Assembly (NCBI GenBank): GCA_910578825.1
Contig: CAJTSB010000008.1
Location: 50,141-114,140, forward strand
Direction of reading: 5' to 3'
Origin: an uncultured Lachnospiraceae bacterium
Lineage (GTDB): Bacteria > Bacillota > Clostridia > Lachnospirales > Lachnospiraceae
Length of the DNA: 64,000 nucleotides
Position numbers and translations under genes: made by a program. The notes under the pieces are model-generated. The model did not search any database. It was not told the DNA's origin and saw nothing but the letters and a program-made list of their open reading frames with translations. Shown piece by piece: positions 15,612-23,824 of the stretch; the stretch's first letter is position 1; each line of letters begins with the position of its first letter.

Positions 15612-16379
15612 ATGGCGATATTGGAAGTAAACAATGTAAAAAAGGTATATACCACACGATTCGGTGGAAATCAGGTGCAGGCATTGTCAGATGTGAGCTT
15701 TTCGGTAGAAAAGGGCGAGTATGTGGCAATTATGGGTGAGTCTGGTTCCGGCAAGACAACGCTTTTGAATATTTTGGCGGCTCTGGATAAGGCAACAAGC
15801 GGACAGGTGCTTTTGAACGGGAAAAATCTCTCTTCCATTCGGGAGAAGGAGTTGTCTACATTCCGCAGGCAGAACCTGGGATTTGTCTTTCAAGATTTTA
15901 ATCTGTTGGATAATTTTAATATACAGGACAATATTTTTCTGCCGCTGGTGCTTGCGGGAAAAGGTTATCATGAAATGACAAAACGGCTGTTGCCTATTGC
16001 AGCAAAACTGGAGATTCAGGAGATTCTGGGGAAATATCCTTATGAGGTATCCGGCGGACAGAAACAGCGTGCAGCGGTGGCGCGGGCGCTGATTACCAAT
16101 CCGCAGCTGATTCTCGCTGACGAACCAACCGGAGCGCTTGACTCCAGGGCAGCGGAAGGGCTGTTATCCATGTTCCAGTACATCAATGAAGAGGGGCAGA
16201 CCATCCTCATGGTGACGCACTCCATCAAAGCGGCAAGCTGTGCAAAACGTGTGCTCTTTATCAAGGACGGTCAGGTATTTCATCAGATTTACAAAGGCTC
16301 CTGCAGCAATGAGGAAATGTATCAGAAGATTTCCGATACGCTCACAGTAATTACGACAGGTGGTGAGCGTCATGAATAG
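15612..16379 (+). CDS. Bce-type ABC transporter, ATP-binding protein
   Basis: This 255-residue ATPase of the MacB/LolD/BceA group has Walker A GESGSGKTT, Q-loop VFQDFNLLD, signature VSGGQKQR, Walker B LILADEPTGALD and the switch histidine in MVTHS. It powers a membrane complex that removes or shields cell-wall-active peptides from their lipid targets. The ATG at 15612 is fixed by GAAGGAGG immediately upstream; an upstream in-frame codon lies inside the repeat element and is not credible. It is coupled to the permease gene by an 8-nt overlap. Expression is probably switched on by the Bce-type two-component system upstream. Confidence 0.92.
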   Translation: MAILEVNNVKKVYTTRFGGNQVQALSDVSFSVEKGEYVAIMGESGSGKTTLLNILAALDKATSGQVLLNGKNLSSIREKELSTFRRQNLGFVFQDFNLLDNFNIQDNIFLPLVLAGKGYHEMTKRLLPIAAKLEIQEILGKYPYEVSGGQKQRAAVARALITNPQLILADEPTGALDSRAAEGLLSMFQYINEEGQTILMVTHSIKAASCAKRVLFIKDGQVFHQIYKGSCSNEEMYQKISDTLTVITTGGERHE

Positions 16380-18375
16380 ATTGTTTTATGGAAGGCTTGC
16401 GGTAGGTAATTTGAAGAAGAATGCAGGATTATATCTGCCCTATATACTGGCGGCAATTGGGATTAGCGCCATGTACTATATCATGGGCGCGATTGCCAGG
16501 GATGAAGGAATTATGGAAATGCGTGGAGCCAGTGAGCTGTTCATGATTTTGGCGCTGGGGTGCTGTGTGATTGCTATTTTTACGGTAATTTTTCTGTTTT
16601 ACACAAACAGTTTTCTCATGAAACGGCGGAAAAAAGAGTTTGGTCTGTTTAATATCCTTGGTATGGAAAAACGCCACATCGGCAAAATGATGTTCTGGGA
16701 AACTGTCATGGTAGCATTTATCAGTATTGCCGGTGGTCTTATTGTAGGGATTGTCTTAAATAAGCTGGTGCTTCTTGCATTGGTGCGCCTGTTGGAATTT
16801 GACGTACCATTTGGATTTCATATTTCGATGGCGTCGCTCACAAGTGTGATCATACTTTTTGCCTGTATTTTTGCGGCAACTCTGGTATACAATTTGTTCC
16901 AGGTGCAGAAAGCAAGCCCAATTGAGCTTTTGAGGAGCACAAGCCAGGGGGAGCGTGAGCCGAAAACACGCTGGATACTGACGATGATCGGTCTGCTGGC
17001 GCTGGGATGCGGTTATGGGATTGCCATTGTTGTGGAAAGTCCGATAAAAGTGCTGGGGATGTTTTTTCTGGCGGTGCTGTTGGTGATACTGGGAACCTAC
17101 TGTCTTTTCACGGCGGGCAGTATTGCAGTTTTGAAACTTCTGAGGCGAAATAAAAATTATTATTATAAAACCAGTCATTTTACATCGGTTTCCGGGATGA
17201 TCTACCGCATGAAACAGAATGCAGTGGGACTGAGTAACATTTGTATTTTAAGCACGATGGTGCTGATAATGCTTGCTGGTACGCTTTCTTTGTATGTGGG
17301 AAGAGATGTGTCCCTGCAAGCCCGTTATCCCAAGGAAATCATGATACATGGATATCAGATGACGGAGTCCGGTAAGGCCTTGTTACAGGAATGTGCTGTG
17401 CAGGGCGCTGCGGATACGGGGGTCTCCATCGAAAACATATCCTCCTGTACCAATCTGTCTTTTTCCGGATATAAGGAGGGAGAAGATATCCATGTGGAGG
17501 AATGGCGCGAGGGAGCCGCGGTTCCAGAAGGGGAGCTTGTCGTCACAGAGTGGCTGACCCTGGAGGAATACCAGCAGTTTGCAGAAGAAGTGCCAAGTCT
17601 GGCGGAAGATGAGATTCTCGTCTATACCAAAAACGGGGCGCATGACGACAGCCAGTATCGGGTTGGAGGGCAGACATTTCGTATTAAGGAATATTTGCCC
17701 AGCCTGGCTTTGGACGATATGCAGATAGAAGTTATGTATGATATTTATTTTATCGTGGTTAAAGATGAAACTGTCATGCAGAAACTCAATGAATTTCAAA
17801 ACTCTGTCTATGGGGAACGTGCAAGCGATATTGAGACGGTGGTCGCCCTGGATGTTTCCGGTGGTGAAACGGAGGAGATTGCCTGCAAAGAAAGGATAGA
17901 TCAGCTATTAGCAGAAAAGAATCCTGATTCAAAGCAGGGAGCAGTTCGGATAGACAGCAGAAGTCAGAGAAGCAATGAGGATATGGCGGTGTATGGCGGA
18001 TTTCTGTTTCTGGGGATTTTCCTGGGATTCGTATTCCTGATGGCAACAACGATGATTATCTATTACAAGCAGGTGTCCGAAGGATATGAGGATAAAGAGC
18101 GGTTTGCAATCATGCGTAAGGTGGGTATGAGTAAAAAAGAGGTGCGTTCGTCGATTCGCAGCCAGATCATCAAGGTCTTTTTCCTTCCGCTTGTCATGGC
18201 ATGTATTCATCTTCTGGCAGCGTTTCCGATGATGAATCGATTGCTGATGTTATTTGGTATGATGGATGTGAAACTGGTCGGCGTCTGTACTGCCATAACG
18301 GTAGGAGTTTTTGCAGTGATTTATCTCATCGTGTACAGTATCACAGCCAAAACGTATTATAGGATTGTAAATTAA
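16372..18375 (+). CDS. Bce-type ABC transporter, FtsX-like permease
   Basis: This 667-residue permease has the BceB/VraG layout: about ten transmembrane helices, with FtsX-like domains at roughly 60-190 and 550-660, and a large extracellular region of about 210 residues (about 320-530) between TM7 and TM8, where target recognition occurs in relatives. The KRRKKEFGLFNILGMEKRHI segment after TM2 is typical. Its start at 16372 follows GGTGAG, and the frame overlaps the ATPase gene. It probably also acts as the sensory partner of the intramembrane-sensing kinase. A strong bidirectional terminator follows. Confidence 0.9.
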   Translation: MNRLFYGRLAVGNLKKNAGLYLPYILAAIGISAMYYIMGAIARDEGIMEMRGASELFMILALGCCVIAIFTVIFLFYTNSFLMKRRKKEFGLFNILGMEKRHIGKMMFWETVMVAFISIAGGLIVGIVLNKLVLLALVRLLEFDVPFGFHISMASLTSVIILFACIFAATLVYNLFQVQKASPIELLRSTSQGEREPKTRWILTMIGLLALGCGYGIAIVVESPIKVLGMFFLAVLLVILGTYCLFTAGSIAVLKLLRRNKNYYYKTSHFTSVSGMIYRMKQNAVGLSNICILSTMVLIMLAGTLSLYVGRDVSLQARYPKEIMIHGYQMTESGKALLQECAVQGAADTGVSIENISSCTNLSFSGYKEGEDIHVEEWREGAAVPEGELVVTEWLTLEEYQQFAEEVPSLAEDEILVYTKNGAHDDSQYRVGGQTFRIKEYLPSLALDDMQIEVMYDIYFIVVKDETVMQKLNEFQNSVYGERASDIETVVALDVSGGETEEIACKERIDQLLAEKNPDSKQGAVRIDSRSQRSNEDMAVYGGFLFLGIFLGFVFLMATTMIIYYKQVSEGYEDKERFAIMRKVGMSKKEVRSSIRSQIIKVFFLPLVMACIHLLAAFPMMNRLLMLFGMMDVKLVGVCTAITVGVFAVIYLIVYSITAKTYYRIVN

Positions 18376-18392
18376 ATGATCCAGAGATAAAC

Positions 18393-18424
18393 ATACCCCG
18401 GACATACAGGTATGTCCGGGGTAT
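18393..18424. terminator. Bidirectional terminator between the permease and prs
   Basis: A perfect 15-bp stem (ATACCCCGGACATAC, 18393-18407, with its complement at 18410-18424) lies between two convergent genes. T-rich or A-rich flanks follow on both sides. It can stop transcription from either direction. Confidence 0.85.
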
Positions 18425-18465
18425 ATTTAGGTATGCATATGGCGGGGGTTAAGCCGCACTCAGCA

Positions 18466-19647
18466 TTACTTCTTATGTTTTGCCTTATATTTTTTCACCA
18501 GAGATTCGATTCTTTCATAGGGGTCGAGAAGGCTTCCAATCGAGATATCATGATTTAATGTGTCGATAATGTAGGCAATGTACTTGCTCATATCACAATT
18601 AATATAGTAGGGTTTTGCCAGCAGTTCCGGCGTCTGGTAGGTGAGGTTCGTCGTTACCACTTTGAAAATGGTGCCATCCTCAACGGCGCGGTCGAACTTC
18701 TCCAAACCGTTTGTAAACAGTCCGAAAGTTGATATCACAAAAATACGGTTCGCCTTGCGTTTCTTTAATTCTGTTGCGACGTCTATCATGCTGTCGCCAG
18801 AGGAAATCATATCGTCGATAATCAGTACGTCTTTGCCTTCCACAGAGGAGCCCAGAAATTCGTGTGCAACAATCGGGTTGCGTCCATCTACGATTTTACT
18901 GTAGTCACGGCGTTTGTAGAACATACCCATATCCAGACCGAGCACATTAGCGAGATATACGGCACGGTTGGTTCCGCCTTCATCCGGGCTGATAACCATC
19001 ATATGGTCGCTGTCAATCTGAAGGTCGTCCACTTCACGCAGAATTGCCTTGATAAACTGGTAAGCAGGCTGGACGGTCTCAAAGCCATGCAGGGGAATTG
19101 CATTCTGTACACGTGGATCATGGGCGTCAAAGGTGATGATATTGTCTACGCCCATATTTGTCAGTTCCTGAAGGGCAAGGGCACAATCCAGAGATTCCCT
19201 GGCAGCGCGCCTGTGCTGGCGTCCTTCATAGAGGAAGGGCATAATGACGGTAATCCGCCTTGCTTTTCCGCCTGCGGCAGCAATAATTCGTTTCAAATCC
19301 TGATAGTGGTCGTCCGGGGACATATGGTTCTCGTGACCGCAGACGGTATAACTTAAACTGTAATTGGTAACATCCAGCATGATATACAGGTCGAAACCTC
19401 GCACGGATTCCTTGATGATTCCTTTTGCCTCTCCGGTACCGAAACGCGGGGTAGAATAGTCTACCAGATAGGTGTCTTTGTAGTATCCTTTGAAGGCGAT
19501 GTCGTCCTGATGTTCATGTTCCCGTTCGCGGCGGAAACGAACCAGATACTTGTCCACTTTCTTTCCAAGCTTGCGACAGCTTTCCAGTGGGATGACGCCG
19601 AGAGAGCCGGCAGGAATAGTTTCATAATTTTGCTCATTACGCTGCAT
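18466..19647 (-). CDS. prs: Ribose-phosphate pyrophosphokinase
   Basis: This 393-residue enzyme makes PRPP from ribose 5-phosphate and ATP for purine, pyrimidine, His, Trp and NAD synthesis. The PRPP-binding loop is clear (DVLIIDDMISSGDSMIDVA), as are the flexible-loop region (FYKRRDYSKIV) and the N-terminal nucleotide site region (FLYEGRQHRRAARESLD). At 393 residues it is about 75 longer than classical bacterial Prs, with an extra N-terminal section (RNEQNYETIPAGSLGVIPLES) and insertions. This longer class occurs in Lachnospiraceae, and its allosteric control may differ. The start is set by GGAGGACAACGT before ATG. It follows the helicase-loader genes on the minus strand. Confidence 0.9.
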   Translation of the reverse strand: MQRNEQNYETIPAGSLGVIPLESCRKLGKKVDKYLVRFRREREHEHQDDIAFKGYYKDTYLVDYSTPRFGTGEAKGIIKESVRGFDLYIMLDVTNYSLSYTVCGHENHMSPDDHYQDLKRIIAAAGGKARRITVIMPFLYEGRQHRRAARESLDCALALQELTNMGVDNIITFDAHDPRVQNAIPLHGFETVQPAYQFIKAILREVDDLQIDSDHMMVISPDEGGTNRAVYLANVLGLDMGMFYKRRDYSKIVDGRNPIVAHEFLGSSVEGKDVLIIDDMISSGDSMIDVATELKKRKANRIFVISTFGLFTNGLEKFDRAVEDGTIFKVVTTNLTYQTPELLAKPYYINCDMSKYIAYIIDTLNHDISIGSLLDPYERIESLVKKYKAKHKK

Positions 19648-19724
19648 ACGTTGTCCTCCATGTATCGTATAAATATAGTAAGTTTGAAAATGGGTCAATC
19701 CGTCTATGCTCAATATAACATTCC

Positions 19725-20726
19725 TTACGCATCTTGACAAGATTGTCCTTCCAGTTTTTTCAGAATCCTGATATCATTTCCAAATAATTTTATCATTTTG
19801 TAGCTGCTGGAAATTCTGGAAAAGGTACGTTCTGAGTACAAATCCTTCAACTGTCCAAGCGTCAGATTGGTAGAAATAATCGTCGATTTCTGCCGTAAAA
19901 TCCGCTCATTCAGACAGAGAAAAAGTTGTGAAACGGTAAATGTATTGGAGAATTCTGTGCCCAAATCGTCAATAATCAATAAATCACAGGCAAAAATCCG
20001 CTGGTAATCTGTCTGATGATCTCTTGTTTTCTCAAAGGTATTTTTTTCAAATACCTGAAACAGTGAGGATGCTGTGAAATAAATGACAGAATGCCCGCTG
20101 TCCAGAAGTTCTTTGGCAATACAGTTAGACAGAAAGGTCTTGCCGATTCCGGTATCGCCGTAGAAAAACAGGTTATGAAATTCCGTATCGAATGATGCGA
20201 TAAAATCCTTGCAGGTCTGCACGGCCTGTCTGGCTGTGGCCAGGCTTGACTGCCCGGTAGCAGGATTCACCTGCTCATCCGAATAATAGTCCAGTGACAG
20301 CGTTTTAAAATTTTCCACATCCAGAATTCGACGGATGTTTGACTGGGTATAGACCAGATCAATGGCAGCCTGTTCAAAACAATGGCATTTTTTGCCGTTG
20401 ATGTAACCGGTATCTTTACAGTCCTGACAGGCATAGGGCGGCTCCAGGTAATTGTCCGCATATCCGTGGTCTGCAAGCAGCTGCTGTTTCTCCGCAGTGA
20501 GGGATTGCAGGCGGCTGTGCAGATGCGTAAGCGCCGTATCGTCTCCGTCCATCAGTTTCTTCGCTTGTTTTACACTGAGTGAGGAAATCTCCTCATCAAT
20601 CTGGACAAGACGCGGTATTTCCTTATAGACTGCTTGCACTCTGTCCATGACTATACGCTGGTTTTCCAACTGCCGTGTTTCATAGCGCCGCATCAGGATG
20701 TCGTACTGTGTGTTGCTGAGAGCCAT
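19725..20726 (-). CDS. DnaC/DnaI-like helicase loader ATPase
   Basis: This 333-residue AAA+ protein probably loads the replicative helicase. The N-terminal part is helical and contains a C4 zinc-binding motif (CQDCKDTGYINGKKCHC, about residues 99-115), as in Bacillus DnaI. The ATPase has Walker A GDTGIGKTF, Walker B LLIIDDLGTE and an arginine finger region near SERTFSRISSS. GGAGGATACT precedes the start. It lies 10 nt downstream of a DnaD-domain gene, the primosome pairing common in Firmicutes. The DnaA-box cluster upstream of that pair suggests replication-linked control. Confidence 0.88.
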   Translation of the reverse strand: MALSNTQYDILMRRYETRQLENQRIVMDRVQAVYKEIPRLVQIDEEISSLSVKQAKKLMDGDDTALTHLHSRLQSLTAEKQQLLADHGYADNYLEPPYACQDCKDTGYINGKKCHCFEQAAIDLVYTQSNIRRILDVENFKTLSLDYYSDEQVNPATGQSSLATARQAVQTCKDFIASFDTEFHNLFFYGDTGIGKTFLSNCIAKELLDSGHSVIYFTASSLFQVFEKNTFEKTRDHQTDYQRIFACDLLIIDDLGTEFSNTFTVSQLFLCLNERILRQKSTIISTNLTLGQLKDLYSERTFSRISSSYKMIKLFGNDIRILKKLEGQSCQDA

Positions 20727-20736
20727 AGTATCCTCC

Positions 20737-21828
20737 TTAGCGTACTGCGTTTAGCAGTTCTGTCTCCAACTGGTCCATGTTATAGGTGCGCTGGGGAAAA
20801 CTGTTAAACCGATTGGGCGCTGTCTGTTTCGGAACGCTGCTTTTGGCTGATGCGTCCGATGGGGTGCGACCTGCCGTTTTTGCTGCCTGAAATGCCGCAT
20901 CGGCACGCTGAATTTCGTCCGTATTCTGAATATTCTGGCGTTTCCAGTTGGCAAGAATACGGTCGGCATATTCAAAATTGGGTTGATGGATAGCAAGGAT
21001 GGTCCGGCTGCATGCCTCTGCAATCATCTCTTCTCCAAAACCGTATTCCTTACTCCACTTCTCTATATAGGAAGCTTCTGCCGGAATCAGGCTGCGGCCC
21101 TGAATTCCAAGCGCCTTAATGACAGCGTAATGGAGACGGCTGTGAGATTGTGTATTGTGTTTCGCCTGTTCCACAGTCTCGATCTGCTTATCTTTCCAGC
21201 TCGTGGCTACCTTGTCCATATAATGCAGGCTGGAATGTCCGCCGGCAATGCAGTATTCCAGCAAATATACGATTAAATCAACAGAAAGCTCCAGTCGGTC
21301 ATACCAGAACAGCAACGTCTGGATATCGGTGGAGTTCAGAGGTCTCTTCAAATAAGTCTCCGCAACGAACAAAAGCTCCCGGATATCTTCTTTTTCATGG
21401 AATTTCTGCAGTTCTTCCGCAGTATAAGCCGTTCTTCTGGATATTGCAGGTGAAACTTTCTCGACCTTTTTCAGAGAGTGGGAAGGCAGAACTTTTTTCA
21501 GAGGGACAGAATCGTCCTCATCCGGCACAGCCTCAGACTCCAGAAAGCAGATGCCGGAAATAGATTTGTCCGGTGCGTACTCTAACTGGAGCAGGCTCAT
21601 TTTTTCCCAGTATTTGAGCGCGCGCTGAATGTCATTCTCCGTGTGGTTAAACTTGTCCGCAGCCTTGGAAACAGAAAAGCTGCAGTCCGGGGAATTCATA
21701 CAGCGCAGCAGATATAAATAAATTTTTACAAACTCGCCGTTTGCGTTCGTCATGTATTCATCAATAAACCGGTTGGAAATTGAAGTTGTGGAATAGCCGT
21801 GTTCTTTATGTAGAGTAATTTCTTCCAT
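20737..21828 (-). CDS. DnaD-domain replication initiation protein
   Basis: This 363-residue protein has the primosomal DnaD/DnaB-type layout: an N-terminal winged helix (about 15-90, VKIYLYLLRCMN and ENDIQRALKYWEKMSLLQLEYAPD), then two C-terminal DnaD-like helical domains (about 125-205 and 215-300) with the late motif YADRILANWKRQNI typical of the YxxxIxxxW signature. Such proteins remodel origin DNA and recruit the helicase loader. The C-terminal 50 residues are low complexity. The ATG at 21828 follows CCGGAGGTC; upstream in-frame codons lack an RBS. It is the first gene of a minus-strand unit with the helicase loader. Confidence 0.85.
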   Translation of the reverse strand: MEEITLHKEHGYSTTSISNRFIDEYMTNANGEFVKIYLYLLRCMNSPDCSFSVSKAADKFNHTENDIQRALKYWEKMSLLQLEYAPDKSISGICFLESEAVPDEDDSVPLKKVLPSHSLKKVEKVSPAISRRTAYTAEELQKFHEKEDIRELLFVAETYLKRPLNSTDIQTLLFWYDRLELSVDLIVYLLEYCIAGGHSSLHYMDKVATSWKDKQIETVEQAKHNTQSHSRLHYAVIKALGIQGRSLIPAEASYIEKWSKEYGFGEEMIAEACSRTILAIHQPNFEYADRILANWKRQNIQNTDEIQRADAAFQAAKTAGRTPSDASAKSSVPKQTAPNRFNSFPQRTYNMDQLETELLNAVR

Positions 21829-21939
21829 GATGACCTCCGGGTATAATCGTGTTATGTGGAATACAGTATAGCACATCAAAGTCAAAATGAGAAGTGAAAT
21901 TTTTCCTCAAATTCCAGTAAAATCAAGGCATTGCACAAA

Positions 21940-21966
21940 TGTGGATAACGTGGATAATGTGGATAA
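21940..21966 (-). promoter_or_regulatory. Three abutting DnaA-box-like 9-mers
   Basis: Three 9-mers sit head to tail without gaps: TGTGGATAA (21940), CGTGGATAA (21949) and TGTGGATAA (21958). On the minus strand the first and third read TTATCCACA, the perfect consensus DnaA box, and the middle one differs at one base. They lie 112 nt or more upstream of the dnaD-type start codon and in its orientation. Confidence 0.75.
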
Positions 21967-22104
21967 AATGAAACAGCGGCAGGCAGGCAAAAGAGAAAAA
22001 GCCGGAAGATATCCGAAAAAATCAGACGCCAGGAGTACGGTTGAAAAATAAACATTGCAAACATTAAAATCCACATTCCAAAAGAGCGGTTTTCCCGATT
22101 GAAA

Positions 22105-22122
22105 TGTGGATAATGTGGATAA
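22105..22122 (-). promoter_or_regulatory. Two more abutting DnaA-box 9-mers
   Basis: TGTGGATAATGTGGATAA gives two perfect TTATCCACA boxes on the minus strand, ending one base before the murC stop codon. Together with the 21940 array this makes five boxes in 183 bp, all in the same orientation. The 138 bp between the arrays shows no gene; the whole spacer 21829-22122 is otherwise A-rich and featureless. Confidence 0.75.
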
Positions 22123-23502
22123 CTATTTTCCTAATAGATGTTCTCCTACCTGTACAATATCTCCGGCTCCCATAGTTATCAACAAATCATCGTTGATACA
22201 GTTTTTTAAAAGAAAATTTTCAATCTCGTCGAAAGAGGGAAAATAGTAACATTCTTTGTTTCGTTTTTGTAATTCTTTCAGAAGATCCACAGAGCTGATG
22301 CCAATGGTGTTCTGTTCACGCGCGGCATAAATGTCTGCGAGCACGACGACGTCTGCAAGTGAAAGCGCCTGCGCGAATTCCGTAAGAAATGCTTTGGTAC
22401 GCGTATAGGTGTGCGGCTGGAATACACAGATCAGACGGTTGTGCATGCAGTTCTTTGCAGATGATAAGGTGGCAGTTATCTCGGTGGGATGGTGTGCGTA
22501 ATCGTCCACGATTGTGATGCCGCCGAGTGTTCCTTTGTACTCAAAACGTCGTGCCGTGCCGCCAAATTTCGCCAGTGCGGACTGGATATGTGCAAAGGAA
22601 AGTTTCATTTCCAGAGCAAGTGCACATGCGGCTACGGCATTGCTGACATTGTGCCTGCCAGGGACATTCATGGAAATTGTACCGACTTCCTGACCTTCGT
22701 GCATTAATGTGAAGTTTCCGCAGCCGTTTGTATTAAAAGTAATATTATCCGCATAATATGAATCAGAGGTGTCCAGGCCATAGGTGATAATTTTGCAGTC
22801 CAGACCTTCGGTTATCTTTTGGTGGTTTTCGATTTCTCCGTTGATGATTAGCGTGCCCTGTGCGGGGACGTTGCCTGCAAATCTGTGAAAAGAACAGCGA
22901 ATATCTTCTATATCTTTGAAAAAATCCATATGGTCTTCTTCTATATTAAGTATCAGGGCATACTTTGGATAAAAATTAAGAAAGCTATTGGTATATTCGC
23001 ACGCCTCTGTCAGAAAAACGTCTGAGCTGCCGACGCGGATATTTCCGTTTATGGATTTTAAAATTCCGCCGACGGAGACGGTAGGGTCAGAGCATGATTC
23101 GAGAAGAATGTTGGTAATCATGGAAGTTGTGGTTGTCTTGCCATGTGTGCCGGATACGGCGATGGACTGTGCGTAGTTTGCCATAATCTGTCCTAACAGT
23201 TGTGCACGAGTCAGAGTGGGAATCTGTTTCTCCAAGGCAGCCTGATACTCAGGGTTATCAGGATGAATGGCTGCTGTGTAGACAACGGCGTCAACGCCTT
23301 CTCTGATATTGGAGGCACGCTGCCCGTAAAAGATTTCCGCGCCAAGGGACGTCAGTTTGTCTGTCAGCTCAGATTCTTTGGAGTCGGAACCTGAAATATG
23401 GAAGTTTTCTTTTAACAGAATTTCGGCAAGACCGCTCATACTGATGCCGCCGATGCCAATAAAATGGAGATGGATTGGTTTTCGAAAGTTTATTTTATAC
23501 AT
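22123..23502 (-). CDS. murC: UDP-N-acetylmuramate--L-alanine ligase
   Basis: This 459-residue cytoplasmic ligase adds L-alanine to UDP-MurNAc, the first amino acid of the peptidoglycan stem. It has the N-terminal Rossmann glycine motif HFIGIGGISMSGLAE, the ATP loop SGTHGKTTTTSM, the metal/carbamoyl-type region (EACEY, NIEEDHMD) and the C-terminal DDYAHHPTEI segment shared by Mur ligases. Length is as expected. RBS-like AGGCAGG precedes the ATG. It stands alone, with the DnaA-box array immediately downstream and the AT-rich glgC promoter region upstream. Confidence 0.95.
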   Translation of the reverse strand: MYKINFRKPIHLHFIGIGGISMSGLAEILLKENFHISGSDSKESELTDKLTSLGAEIFYGQRASNIREGVDAVVYTAAIHPDNPEYQAALEKQIPTLTRAQLLGQIMANYAQSIAVSGTHGKTTTTSMITNILLESCSDPTVSVGGILKSINGNIRVGSSDVFLTEACEYTNSFLNFYPKYALILNIEEDHMDFFKDIEDIRCSFHRFAGNVPAQGTLIINGEIENHQKITEGLDCKIITYGLDTSDSYYADNITFNTNGCGNFTLMHEGQEVGTISMNVPGRHNVSNAVAACALALEMKLSFAHIQSALAKFGGTARRFEYKGTLGGITIVDDYAHHPTEITATLSSAKNCMHNRLICVFQPHTYTRTKAFLTEFAQALSLADVVVLADIYAAREQNTIGISSVDLLKELQKRNKECYYFPSFDEIENFLLKNCINDDLLITMGAGDIVQVGEHLLGK

Positions 23503-23824
23503 TTATGATACCTGCCTGATTGTTTTTTTTTATTCTATACCAATGTAGAATATTTTGCAAATTGAAAATATGGAAGAATGCTTGTGAAAATCCTAAAAAT
23601 AGTTGCTGTTCACTTGTAATCTAAATCTGCAGGTCAAAAGGATCTGTTGCTTTTTGAAAAAATATCATCTGTGAACAATGATAATATAGTAGAATTCTTG
23701 TGCAAATTCACAAAATTACGAAAAAAATTACAAAAAAATTGTGAAATATGTGTACTAAATAAATCTTTTGTGGTATAATATGAACACTTAATAATATGAA
23801 ATTTATTGACGAGAGGTGAGAGAC
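23503..23824. other. AT-rich divergent spacer between murC and glgC
   Basis: This 322-bp stretch has no gene. It holds the divergent promoters of murC and glgC and long A/T tracts. A small dyad TTGTG (23698) / CACAA (23709) could be an operator. I see no riboswitch or RNA gene in it. Confidence 0.5.
23771..23779 (+). promoter_or_regulatory. Extended -10 promoter of glgCD
   Basis: TGGTATAAT is a perfect extended -10 element (TGnTATAAT), 46 nt upstream of the glgC start. The -35 position (TGTACT at 17 nt) is weak, as is usual with extended -10 promoters. Confidence 0.6.

Noticed and set aside
21829..22122. Chromosomal replication origin
   Set aside because: There are five DnaA boxes, but no dnaA/dnaN genes and no clear AT-rich unwinding region with trinucleotide motifs. 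A regulatory or titration site fits better.
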